Source: an uncultured Mucilaginibacter sp.
GTDB lineage: Bacteria; Bacteroidota; Bacteroidia; Sphingobacteriales; Sphingobacteriaceae
NCBI RefSeq assembly: GCF_946481715.1
Contig: NZ_CAMLOV010000214.1
Location: 1 to 8,428, forward strand
DNA length: 8,428 nt
Direction of reading: 5' to 3'
The translations under genes were made by a program, and so were the position numbers. Below, in pieces: positions 1-6,033 of this stretch; position 1 is the first letter of the stretch; each line of letters opens with the position of its first letter. The notes beneath the pieces are model-generated. The model had not been told where the DNA came from and searched no databases. It saw nothing but the letters and a program-made list of their open reading frames with translations.

Positions 1-1
1 C

Positions 2-622
2 GCGCTGGGCGATGTGCTGCAGAAAGGTACCGAACAGGTGGCGGCGGGCTATATCATCTACGGCTCATCTACCATGCTGGTTTATACTAAAGGCAGGGGT
101 GTAAACGGCTTCACGCTCGATCCATCCATCGGCGAGTTCTGCCTCTCGCACCCGCAAATGCGCATCCCGGTGGATGGCACCATTTACTCCATCAACGAGG
201 GCAACTACATGCACTTCCCAAAAGGCGTAAAGCAATACATCAAATACTGCCAGGAGGAAGACCGCGCAACCAAACGGCCCTATACATCGCGCTACATTGG
301 CTCTATGGTGGCCGATATCCACCGCAACCTCATTAAGGGCGGCATTTTTATTTACCCTTACACTGCTGCAACACCCTCGGGTAAGTTAAGGCTGGTATAC
401 GAATGCAACCCCATGGCCTTTATTATAGAACAAGCGGGCGGCAGGGCAACCAATGGCAACGAAAGGATACTGACGATGGAGGTAGCGGAATTGCACCAGC
501 GCACGCCGGTTTTTATTGGCTCTAAAAACATGGTTATCCATGCCGAGGAGTTTATGAGGGAAGCTATCGAGTTGTCGTTTTCGTACGATGAAAACCATGG
601 CTTCCCATTTGTGGCCGATTAA
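2..622 (+). CDS. fbp: Fructose-1,6-bisphosphatase class 1, C-terminal part (5' end outside window)
   Basis: Hydrolyses fructose-1,6-bisphosphate to fructose-6-phosphate plus phosphate in the cytoplasm, the committed step of gluconeogenesis. The frame is open from base 2 with no stop upstream, so the gene is cut by the window edge. The 206 visible residues are roughly the last three-fifths of a family protein of about 330-340 residues. Recognisable segments are [40 protein letters not shown] (substrate-phosphate and active-site region) and the family signature [14 protein letters not shown], whose Glu is the known metal ligand. The tail ends in the usual AGGRAT / [11 protein letters not shown] pattern. 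The N-terminal AMP-binding region is not visible, so allosteric control cannot be judged. The GTG at 14 is internal, not a start. No clear terminator follows; the GH13 gene begins 86 bp downstream behind its own promoter. Confidence 0.97.
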   Translation, partial: ALGDVLQKGTEQVAAGYIIYGSSTMLVYTKGRGVNGFTLDPSIGEFCLSHPQMRIPVDGTIYSINEGNYMHFPKGVKQYIKYCQEEDRATKRPYTSRYIGSMVADIHRNLIKGGIFIYPYTAATPSGKLRLVYECNPMAFIIEQAGGRATNGNERILTMEVAELHQRTPVFIGSKNMVIHAEEFMREAIELSFSYDENHGFPFVAD

Positions 623-644
623 GGGTTTTAGCGCATAGCTTTCA

Positions 645-676
645 TTTCCGGGCCTAACAATTAGTATCTATATTTG
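645..676 (+). promoter_or_regulatory. Bacteroidota-type promoter for the GH13 gene
   Basis: TATATTTG at 669-676 matches the -7 consensus TANNTTTG exactly. A weak -33 element, TTTC at 645-648, sits 20 bp upstream. Transcription would start near 682, giving a leader of about 27-36 nt. This suggests the GH13 gene is transcribed independently of fbp. Confidence 0.5.
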
Positions 677-708
677 AACGGGCGCTGCCCTGCAATTATT
701 AACCGTTC

Positions 709-2553
709 ATGTCCGCCATGAAAAAAACTACTGCTATGTTTATTTGCTTATTCGCTGCTATTACGTCACAGGGCCAGGAGATTATAACGCCCTTTGATAA
801 AGCGCCCGAATGGAGCAAAAGTGCCATTTGGTACCAGATCTTTCCCGAGCGTTTCCGCAACGGCGATAGCAAAAACAACCCCGGGCCGCAGGATATCAGC
901 ATACCCCCTATGGGGCAAACCGCGCCCGAAGGCTGGGCAGTAAACCAATGGACAGAAAACTGGTACGGGCAGCAGGGCTGGGAACTAAACAGAGGCTTTA
1001 ACGATAACATGTACTACCGCCGCTACGGTGGCGACTTGCAGGGTGTTTTGGATAAGCTGGATTACCTGCAAAACCTGGGCGTAACCGCCCTGTTTATGAA
1101 CCCGCTGAACGATGCCCCCTCGGCACATAAATACGATGCGCGCAACTATCACCATATCGACGTAAACTTTGGCCCCGACCCGGAAGGCGATAACAAACTT
1201 ATAGCCACCGAAAACCCCGCCGACCCCGCCACCTGGAAATGGACTGTCGCCGATAAACTATTTTTAAAACTGGTGGCGGAAGTACACAAACGCGGCATGC
1301 GCATAATTATGGATTACTCGTGGAACCATACCGGCGTGATGTTTTGGGCCTGGCAGGATGTACTGAAAAACCAGGCAAATTCCCCCTATAAAGATTGGTA
1401 CGAGATCCGATCGTTCGACGACGGCAACACGCCCGAAAACGAGTTTGCCTATACCGGCTGGGTGGGTGTGGCCAGCCTGCCCGAGATCCGCAAAGTTGAT
1501 ATTACCACCCACCGCCAAAACGGGCAGCCTTACGAGGGCAATATAAACGACGGTGCCAAAAAGCACATTTTTGAGGTTACCCAGCGCTGGCTGGCGCCGG
1601 ATGGCAATAAAGCAAATGGCATAGATGGCTTTAGGCTGGATGTTGCCGACCAGATAGGGCTTGGCTTTTGGCGCGATTTCCGCCAGGAAGTGCGCCGCAT
1701 AAAACCCGACGCATATTTAGTGGGCGAAATTTGGTGGGATACCTGGCCCGATAAACTAATGGACCCAACGCCCTATACCCAGGGCGATATTTTTGATGCC
1801 GTGATGTTTTACCAGGCCTACCGCCCTGCCCGCTACTTCTTTGCCAAAACGGATTTCCCGCTGGATGCCGCACAGTTTAAAAACGAGCTGGAGCACGAAT
1901 GGAACCGCCTGCCGGAGGATAAGCGCTATGCCATGATGAATGTATCCAGCACGCACGATACCCCCCGCCTGCTCACCGATTTTTATAATACCAATAAATA
2001 CAAGTTCCAGGCCAACCCACGCGACAATCCCAATTACCGCACCGGCAAGCCTGATGAGGAAACCTACAAGCGCCTGCGCCTATACCTGGTACACCTGTTC
2101 ACCAGCATTGGCGCGCCCCAAATTTGGAACGGCGAAGAAATGGGCATGTGGGGTGCCGACGACCCCGACCCGCGCAAACCCCTTTGGTGGCCCGATTACC
2201 AATTCGCCGACGAAACCCGCAACAACCTGCAACCCGGCGAAAAAGAGTACGACAAAGTTGGCTTTAACCAGCAAACTTTCGATTGGTATAAAAAACTCAT
2301 CGCCATCCGCAAGCAAAACCCGGTGCTGGTAAATGGAAACATCCAGTTTATAACAGCCACTGGCGGTGTATTATCTTATAAAAGATACGATCCACAAGGA
2401 GAAATTACTGTGTTCTTTAACATCGAAGTGAACACTCATAATTTTGCATTGCCCGAGGGGACTTATGTTGATTTGTTGACTAATAAAGCCGTTGAGGGGA
2501 GGTTGTTGAAGTTGGAACCTTTAAATACGGCGGTGTTAAGGAGGTTGAGGTAG
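709..2553 (+). CDS. Secreted GH13 alpha-glucan hydrolase (alpha-amylase / neopullulanase-like)
   Basis: Predicted to cleave alpha-glucosidic bonds of starch or maltodextrins in the periplasm or outside the cell. Residues 1-22 look like a Sec signal peptide (MSAMKK, hydrophobic core, likely cut SQG|Q) with no lipobox. The catalytic barrel starts at once with WYQIFPERFRNGD (41-53), so the N-terminal beta-sandwich of classical neopullulanases is absent. GH13 motifs are intact: HKYDARNY at 140-147, DYSWNH at 202-207, GFRLD with nucleophile Asp311, GE with acid/base Glu340, and THD with Asp417. GEEMGM plus DPDPRKP (475-491) is the signature seen in cyclomaltodextrinases and neopullulanases. A beta-rich C-terminal domain occupies about 545-614. 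ATG at 718 (MKKTTAM...) is an equally good start; neither has a Shine-Dalgarno. Exact substrate and subfamily cannot be fixed from sequence alone, and no SusC/SusD genes are visible nearby. The last ~70 codons are noticeably more AT-rich than the rest. Confidence 0.95.
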   Translation: MSAMKKTTAMFICLFAAITSQGQEIITPFDKAPEWSKSAIWYQIFPERFRNGDSKNNPGPQDISIPPMGQTAPEGWAVNQWTENWYGQQGWELNRGFNDNMYYRRYGGDLQGVLDKLDYLQNLGVTALFMNPLNDAPSAHKYDARNYHHIDVNFGPDPEGDNKLIATENPADPATWKWTVADKLFLKLVAEVHKRGMRIIMDYSWNHTGVMFWAWQDVLKNQANSPYKDWYEIRSFDDGNTPENEFAYTGWVGVASLPEIRKVDITTHRQNGQPYEGNINDGAKKHIFEVTQRWLAPDGNKANGIDGFRLDVADQIGLGFWRDFRQEVRRIKPDAYLVGEIWWDTWPDKLMDPTPYTQGDIFDAVMFYQAYRPARYFFAKTDFPLDAAQFKNELEHEWNRLPEDKRYAMMNVSSTHDTPRLLTDFYNTNKYKFQANPRDNPNYRTGKPDEETYKRLRLYLVHLFTSIGAPQIWNGEEMGMWGADDPDPRKPLWWPDYQFADETRNNLQPGEKEYDKVGFNQQTFDWYKKLIAIRKQNPVLVNGNIQFITATGGVLSYKRYDPQGEITVFFNIEVNTHNFALPEGTYVDLLTNKAVEGRLLKLEPLNTAVLRRLR

Positions 2554-2693
2554 ATATTGTTTATTTTTAAATATTGGAGGTCAACATTCTCCAAGATATA
2601 TCTATTCAAATACAGAAACTTCACTTTGCTTCTTGCAAATTCTAGTTTAAATAGAAGGAATAGGGTAATAACTGCTTTATTTCAATCCGTAGA

Positions 2694-3557
2694 TTAGATT
2701 TTAGATTTCTCATCATCTATTCTTTCTTTGACTCCCTCATTCAATAAGTCCAAGTAATCGGATAAATTTACTAATATGTCTTTATCGTTATCAACTCCCA
2801 TTTGTAACGCTCTGATTCTTATATCAAACTTTACACCTATGTTTTGATCGCCGAAAGAAAATTCATTTAGACAAAGTTTATCTTTATGAAGATACAAACG
2901 AAGATTATAGATATCCTTTGAATTATTAAGCAGACCTATAATAATTTCCTTCATAATAAAAGGCACTCCTGCTTCAACATAATTGTAAAACTTCTTAGTG
3001 GCAACGTCATTGCCGGTTGTGTTTAGTTGGATCAGTACGGACTTGTTTTCGTTGATATACCAAGTAACTAAATCTATGTCGAGAAAATACCGCGAATTTT
3101 GAATCCCCCAATTCAAGCCAAAATCAATGATAAAGTCTTTACCTCGACTTCTTTTCATATTTTCCGAAAAAAGCGCTGACAATGGGGCCAATAGATTTTT
3201 CAAACCCTCATTGAAATCGGTTCTGAAATCTGCATATAGCTTTTCTTGCAGAAATAGAGGTATTTTACAGTTATCAATTCTTATTGGAATAATATGTGCC
3301 TTTTTTTCTTCTATCTCGCGCATTAATCCAGAATTCAATTCCTTTTTACACCATGCACTTTCAACCGAATTTTCAGATAATACAACAAGTAAGAAACTGG
3401 ATTCAGTTAAACCTTCTTGTATCTTATCAAGCAATGAATCACCTGCCTGCATTTCCCATTTGTCTAACCAAACTTTTATTCGATTTTCGACAAGTGATAA
3501 CGCCAGTTTATTAGCAAAAACATTATCCATGGACGAATAACTCAAGAAAACACTCAT
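2694..3557 (-). CDS. TIR-domain protein with uncharacterised C-terminal domain (candidate NAD+-cleaving defence effector)
   Basis: The first ~112 of 287 residues form a bacterial TIR domain. They include the opening VFLSYSSMD (3-11), WLDKWEMQAGDSL (30-42, BB-loop region), FLLVVLSENS (55-64) and SAWCKKEL (67-74). Glu73 in WCKKE sits where the catalytic Glu lies in NAD+-consuming TIR enzymes such as SARM1. Bacterial TIR proteins of this type often deplete NAD+ or make cyclic ADP-ribose signals in antiphage systems; applying that here is inference. Residues ~138-287 match no domain I recognise; they look mixed alpha/beta and may sense or oligomerise. No transmembrane segment or signal peptide is seen, so it is probably cytosolic. 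The gene stands alone, facing away from the MFS gene and convergent with GH13, with no Thoeris ThsA or CBASS cyclase beside it. It is much more AT-rich than its neighbours (20 G/C in bases 2701-2760 versus 39 in 2161-2220), suggesting transfer. Confidence 0.88.
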   Translation of the reverse strand: MSVFLSYSSMDNVFANKLALSLVENRIKVWLDKWEMQAGDSLLDKIQEGLTESSFLLVVLSENSVESAWCKKELNSGLMREIEEKKAHIIPIRIDNCKIPLFLQEKLYADFRTDFNEGLKNLLAPLSALFSENMKRSRGKDFIIDFGLNWGIQNSRYFLDIDLVTWYINENKSVLIQLNTTGNDVATKKFYNYVEAGVPFIMKEIIIGLLNNSKDIYNLRLYLHKDKLCLNEFSFGDQNIGVKFDIRIRALQMGVDNDKDILVNLSDYLDLLNEGVKERIDDEKSKI

Positions 3558-3677
3558 ATGATTTTGATTTATTCATCAATATATGAATTAATCGTTTATC
3601 ATTACGGCACAGCTAAAAGGAAATTATAAACAAGCGTCAAAACGAATCTTGAGTTTCTTCAGATTTACAAATTCCTG

Positions 3678-3715
3678 TAAAAAAGTAAAGCCCCTGATGG
3701 GCAGGGGCCTTTACT
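3678..3715 (-). terminator. Intrinsic terminator hairpin (minus strand)
   Basis: AGTAAAGCCCCTG (3684-3696) pairs with CAGGGGCCTTTACT (3702-3715) through about 13 base pairs with one bulged C at 3709 and a 5-nt loop. Read on the minus strand, the stem runs into six T (3684-3679), so it should terminate leftward transcription before the TIR gene. On the plus strand no T run follows, so it is directional. Confidence 0.65.
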
Positions 3716-3780
3716 AACCAATTATAAACCTAAATTATGAGAAGACTTTTTTATGTATCAACATTGTCTGTTCTTGTTGA
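3679..3780 (-). ncRNA. Putative ~100-nt structured RNA or attenuator leader upstream of the TIR gene
   Basis: On the minus strand a promoter-like pair (3815-3786) is followed at the predicted start site by a 7-bp stem, ATCAACA/TGTTGAT (3781-3775 with 3763-3757, 11-nt loop). A ~40-nt AT-rich linker comes next, then a GC-rich terminator hairpin with six U (3715-3679). Promoter, 5' hairpin, linker and terminator together fit a free-standing small RNA or a transcription-attenuated leader. The TIR gene starts 121 nt further downstream on the same strand, so read-through would make this its leader. No Rfam family is recognised. Ends are approximate and expression is unproven. Confidence 0.4.
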
Positions 3781-3785
3781 TGGTG

Positions 3786-3815
3786 TAAAAGTAACACTTA
3801 GTTTTGAATTACAAA
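3786..3815 (-). promoter_or_regulatory. Candidate minus-strand promoter upstream of the structured leader
   Basis: On the minus strand TTTG (3815-3812) and TACTTTTA (3793-3786) are separated by 18 bp. The -7 box has one mismatch to TANNTTTG (final G to A). The predicted start, near 3780, coincides with the beginning of the 5' stem-loop. Confidence 0.4.
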
Positions 3816-3833
3816 GAATTTATTTGTAATTTT

Positions 3834-3865
3834 TTTGTCAGCTTTATATTAATGTACTTTTTTTG
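3834..3865 (+). promoter_or_regulatory. Possible promoter for the MFS transporter gene
   Basis: TTTG (3834-3837) lies 17 bp before TACTTTTT (3855-3862), one mismatch from TANNTTTG. The start would be near 3870, giving a ~108-nt leader to the ATG at 3978. T-rich sequence makes chance matches likely, hence low confidence. Confidence 0.28.
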
Positions 3866-3977
3866 TTATTGTATTAACAAAGATAACGCAATTTACTTGA
3901 AATATCCTCAATAATTTATGAATTTAACCTGACGGAGTTGCAAAAAATCTTTTACACTTTTGTCAATATCTTAAAAA

Positions 3978-5165
3978 ATGCCCGTTACAACACTTAAACC
4001 CGAGCTAACCAATACCACCCTTTGGGTAATGACCTTAACTACCGGGCTTGTTGTGGCAAACCTATATTACAACCAACCCTTGTTAGAAGATATAGCCCAA
4101 GCCTTCCATGTAAGTAACGGGAAAGTGGGCCAGTTATCTATGCTAACCCAATTGGGTTATGCCGCCGGCATCTTTTTCGTGATACCGATGGCGGATATGG
4201 TAAAGCGCAAACGCCTGATGCTTATCGAATTTGCGTTCATCGTTTCGGCGCTGCTGTTAACCGCGTTTGCGCCCAACATACATATATTATTATTGTCGGG
4301 GTTTTTATTAGGCGCATCCTCAATTATGGGTATGCTGCTGGTGCCCATGGCCGCGCATTTGGCCAACCCAGCAGAACGGGGCAAAAAAATTGGTTTTATT
4401 ATGAGCGGGCTTTTAATAGGCATCCTGCTCTCGCGTACGCTTAGTGGCTTTGTCGGCGCTCATTTTGGCTGGCGCAGCATGTATTTTATTGCCGCCGGTA
4501 TTATGATGCTGATGTGGCTGCTCATCTACCTGATGCTGCCGGAGGTAGAGCCCGATTACAAAGGCAACTACCGCCAGTTAATGCGCTCGCTCGTTGATTT
4601 AGTAAAGAATGAACCTAAGTTAAGATTGGCATCACTGCGGGGCGCGCTTTGCTTTGCCTGTTTCAGCGCGTTTTGGACTACCCTGGTTTTTATGCTGAAA
4701 CAAAACTTTAACCAGGGCAGCGATGTTGCCGGTGCGTTTGGGCTGGTGGGGGCATTTGGCGCTATCGCCGCCGGGTTAATGGGCCGGCTAAGCGATAGAA
4801 TGGATGCGTATAAACTATCAACCATTACCTTGTCGCTGGTACTGGTATCCTTTATTATTTTCTGGTTTTCGGCGTACAGCATTGCCGGGCTTATTATCGG
4901 CGTTATCATTATGGATATGGGTGTACAGGCCACGCATATATCTAACCAGTCCATCATCTTCTCGCTGGACCCGGCAGCACGCAACCGTATCAACACGGTA
5001 TACATGGTGGCCTATTTTATAGGCGGTGCGGCGGGCACTTTCCTGGCAACGCAAGTTTGGGGTGTTTACAATTGGCCGGGCATCTGTGCCATCGGTATCG
5101 CGCTCTCAGCCATTGCTATCGTCGTTCACCTGGCAACGAGCAAAACCACGCAACGCACTGTCTGA
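3978..5165 (+). CDS. MFS transporter, drug/solute efflux type (12 TM)
   Basis: A 395-residue inner-membrane protein of the major facilitator superfamily, expected to export a small molecule by proton antiport. It has the usual family length and about twelve hydrophobic segments, with a cytoplasmic central loop at about 189-215. ANLYYNQPLLEDIA (27-40) in the first helix is typical of the YgaY/AraJ-like exporter group. The motif A loop between helices 2 and 3 reads MADMVKRKR (71-79), and its weaker repeat GRLSDR is at 269-274. NRINTVYMVAYFIGGAAGT (336-354) matches the conserved helix-11 region of the same group. The substrate cannot be read from sequence. It has 50%-type GC content like the GH13 and lpxB genes, unlike the AT-rich TIR gene it diverges from. 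No Shine-Dalgarno is visible; the ATG is the first in frame and sits directly before the first helix. Confidence 0.92.
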   Translation: MPVTTLKPELTNTTLWVMTLTTGLVVANLYYNQPLLEDIAQAFHVSNGKVGQLSMLTQLGYAAGIFFVIPMADMVKRKRLMLIEFAFIVSALLLTAFAPNIHILLLSGFLLGASSIMGMLLVPMAAHLANPAERGKKIGFIMSGLLIGILLSRTLSGFVGAHFGWRSMYFIAAGIMMLMWLLIYLMLPEVEPDYKGNYRQLMRSLVDLVKNEPKLRLASLRGALCFACFSAFWTTLVFMLKQNFNQGSDVAGAFGLVGAFGAIAAGLMGRLSDRMDAYKLSTITLSLVLVSFIIFWFSAYSIAGLIIGVIIMDMGVQATHISNQSIIFSLDPAARNRINTVYMVAYFIGGAAGTFLATQVWGVYNWPGICAIGIALSAIAIVVHLATSKTTQRTV

Positions 5166-5267
5166 AAACGGACACTGTACGCCCTTACCGAACACCACTG
5201 ACCGTCATTTACGCCACGATTTGCTTTTTTTGTACAGCCCTGAATTGCTATTCCGCCAAAACAACCT

Positions 5268-5284
5268 AAAAAAGTGCCTTTTTT
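5268..5284. terminator. Weak A/T hairpin after the MFS gene
   Basis: AAAAAAG (5268-5274) and CTTTTTT (5278-5284) form a 7-bp stem with loop TGC, ending in a T run. The stem is almost all A-T, so it is at best a weak terminator, about 100 bp after the MFS stop. Confidence 0.3.
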
Positions 5285-5297
5285 GAACTTATTTGTG

Positions 5298-5342
5298 CGC
5301 CGCAAAAAAAAATTTATGCTTGCCGCCAGTTTTTTTGTGGCG
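5298..5342. repeat. 13-bp inverted repeat with A/T tracts upstream of the small-gene cluster
   Basis: CGCCGCAAAAAAA (5298-5310) pairs with TTTTTTTGTGGCG (5330-5342) across a 19-nt spacer, with a single G-T mismatch at 5302/5338. No T run follows the right arm, so it does not look like a terminator on the plus strand. Its position just upstream of the candidate promoter suggests an operator or activator site, or bent DNA from the A9 and T7 tracts. Confidence 0.5.
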
Positions 5343-5353
5343 AATTAAATTTT

Positions 5354-5369
5354 TGGCACAAAGTTGGAA
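5354..5369 (+). promoter_or_regulatory. Possible degenerate sigma-54-like promoter for the small-gene cluster
   Basis: TTGGCAC (5353-5359) is a perfect -24 type element. TTGGA (5364-5368) follows where TTGCA would be expected, but the spacing is one base short, or the invariant GC reads GA if the spacing is kept. It lies 25-40 bp before the first small gene. No good TANNTTTG box is present here. Confidence 0.22.
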
Positions 5370-5393
5370 TAAAGACTACCAAACGGAGACACC

Positions 5394-5585
5394 ATGGCAA
5401 TCGAAAAGAAACCAGAAGCCCCGGCTGAAGAAAAAGAATGGGAAAACCCGTTACAACCGGAAAAACCAGCCGACCACCGGGACGAAGAACAACTGGAAAG
5501 GCAAATGAGGGAAGCAAAGCGCAGGCACGATAACCTCGAAGAGAACCAGGACGGAACAAGTGACGATGAACAAACTAAAAACTAA
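5394..5585 (+). CDS. Small highly charged hypothetical protein (63 aa)
   Basis: Function unknown; I recognise no family. The start is supported by one of the few real Shine-Dalgarno sequences in the window, GGAG at 5385-5388, five bases before the ATG. The product has 20 acidic and 11 basic residues out of 63, no cysteine and a single Trp (W16). The N-terminal half is Pro/Glu/Lys-rich and probably disordered; residues about 30-50 (DEEQLERQMREAKRR...) could form one helix or coiled coil. It has no signal peptide or membrane segment, so it is likely a soluble cytoplasmic protein. It is the first of three small genes on the same strand, with the next ATG 22 bp after its stop. Similar short charged proteins in Bacteroidota are often stress-related, but that is only an analogy. 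Confidence 0.7.
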   Translation: MAIEKKPEAPAEEKEWENPLQPEKPADHRDEEQLERQMREAKRRHDNLEENQDGTSDDEQTKN

Positions 5586-5606
5586 ACATAATTTAAAATA
5601 TTGATC

Positions 5607-5756
5607 ATGAAAACTACATCACAAACCACAGTAACCAAATTGGTAAACCGCTTCGACAGAGAACTTAAAACACTGTTAATGAATGACTTGAAAGCAATCC
5701 GTTCGGTAAAAGAACAGATGAACGCTATTAACACTACCCGTTTAACGGCAGCGTAG
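5607..5756 (+). CDS. Small hypothetical protein, paralogue A of a tandem pair (49 aa)
   Basis: Function unknown. It begins MKTTSQTTVTKLV and ends TRLTAA. The core, residues 10-31, aligns without gaps with the next gene: pattern KLV-RFD-EL--LL--DLKAI, 15 of 22 residues identical. Of the 11 conserved residues encoded by different codons, all differ synonymously on the plus strand, which supports this strand as coding over the antisense open frame. The core would make an amphipathic helix (hydrophobic L, V, F, L, L spaced by charged residues), perhaps an oligomerisation or binding element. No membrane segment, no cysteine, no Shine-Dalgarno; the A-rich upstream sequence is usual for this phylum. 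It lies 21 bp after the 63-residue gene and 49 bp before its paralogue, so co-transcription is likely. Confidence 0.72.
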   Translation: MKTTSQTTVTKLVNRFDRELKTLLMNDLKAIRSVKEQMNAINTTRLTAA

Positions 5757-5805
5757 TTATAAAATATCAACCCAAAAACTCACAACATTATTAAAGCATC
5801 TACCT

Positions 5806-5952
5806 ATGAAAACCTACAAAAAACCAGCTACCAGCAAATTAGTTGCCCGTTTTGATAACGAGTTAAGGAGCTTGTTAATAGCAGACCTAAAGGCAATTAA
5901 GGAGAAAGGCTTATTTATACGCAACAACCAGGCTACGCAGCAAGCCGCCTGA
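5806..5952 (+). CDS. Small hypothetical protein, paralogue B of a tandem pair (48 aa)
   Basis: Function unknown. It begins MKTYKKPATSKLV and ends NQATQQAA. Residues 10-31 are the counterpart of the same positions in the upstream 49-residue protein, and both genes share the MKT start. Divergence is concentrated in the C-terminal tails (after KAI), so the two may have different partners or localisation while keeping the same helical core. The basic N-terminus (KTYKK) could contact nucleic acid or membrane, but nothing proves this. It is the last gene before the strong terminator at 5995-6033. Both proteins are shorter than 60 residues and could easily be missed by automated gene calling. Confidence 0.72.
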   Translation: MKTYKKPATSKLVARFDNELRSLLIADLKAIKEKGLFIRNNQATQQAA

Positions 5953-5994
5953 TCTACATATATTCTATCTACTCTATTTAAACATTCCTTTGAG

Positions 5995-6033
5995 AAAATA
6001 AGGCTCGGCAATAATGCGGAGCCTTATTTTTTT
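5995..6033. terminator. Strong bidirectional terminator between the small-gene cluster and lpxB
   Basis: AAAATAAGGCTC (5995-6006) pairs perfectly with GAGCCTTATTTT (6019-6030), a 12-bp stem. The loop can add GCA/TGC inner pairing, and seven T follow the GAGCCTTA segment on the plus strand. The A run on the left arm gives a T run for minus-strand transcripts. It separates convergent transcription units, and its right arm includes the lpxB stop codon (6024-6026). Confidence 0.85.

Larger units (their letters stand above)
3558..3977. other. AT-rich intergenic region (420 bp) between divergent TIR and MFS genes
   Basis: This gap has no convincing protein gene. It holds the minus-strand promoter / stem-loop / terminator unit (3679-3815), a possible plus-strand promoter for the MFS gene (3834-3862), and about 120 bp of AT-rich sequence directly before the TIR start in which I see no good second promoter. 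A 30-codon plus-strand reading frame at 3737-3829 is present but unsupported. Confidence 0.6.

Noticed and set aside
2574..2594. TTGGAG/CTCCAA stem-loop between GH13 and the TIR gene
   Set aside because: Only six base pairs and no T run on either strand; too weak to call a terminator.
2690..2707. Three TAGATT repeats around the TIR stop codon
   Set aside because: Low-complexity AT sequence overlapping the coding end; no flanking partner copy that would suggest an attachment site or transposon end.
3127..3540. 137-residue plus-strand frame opposite the TIR domain
   Set aside because: The minus-strand frame carries intact TIR motifs; this one shows no recognisable domain and is a shadow.
3737..3829. 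30-codon plus-strand reading frame starting MRRLFYVSTLSV, preceded by an AAACCTAAATTATG context
   Set aside because: The start context looks like Bacteroidota genes, but the peptide is short, ends abruptly and overlaps the minus-strand promoter and stem-loop, which explain the sequence better.
5026..5508. Plus-strand frames overlapping the MFS 3' end and the region before the 63-residue gene
   Set aside because: They lie out of frame with the MFS gene or read through the inverted repeat, with low-complexity, unrecognisable products.
5582..6011. Two antisense open frames (5582-5770 and 5814-6011) that also resemble each other
   Set aside because: Their similarity mirrors the plus-strand paralogues; codon differences are silent on the plus strand, so these are shadows.
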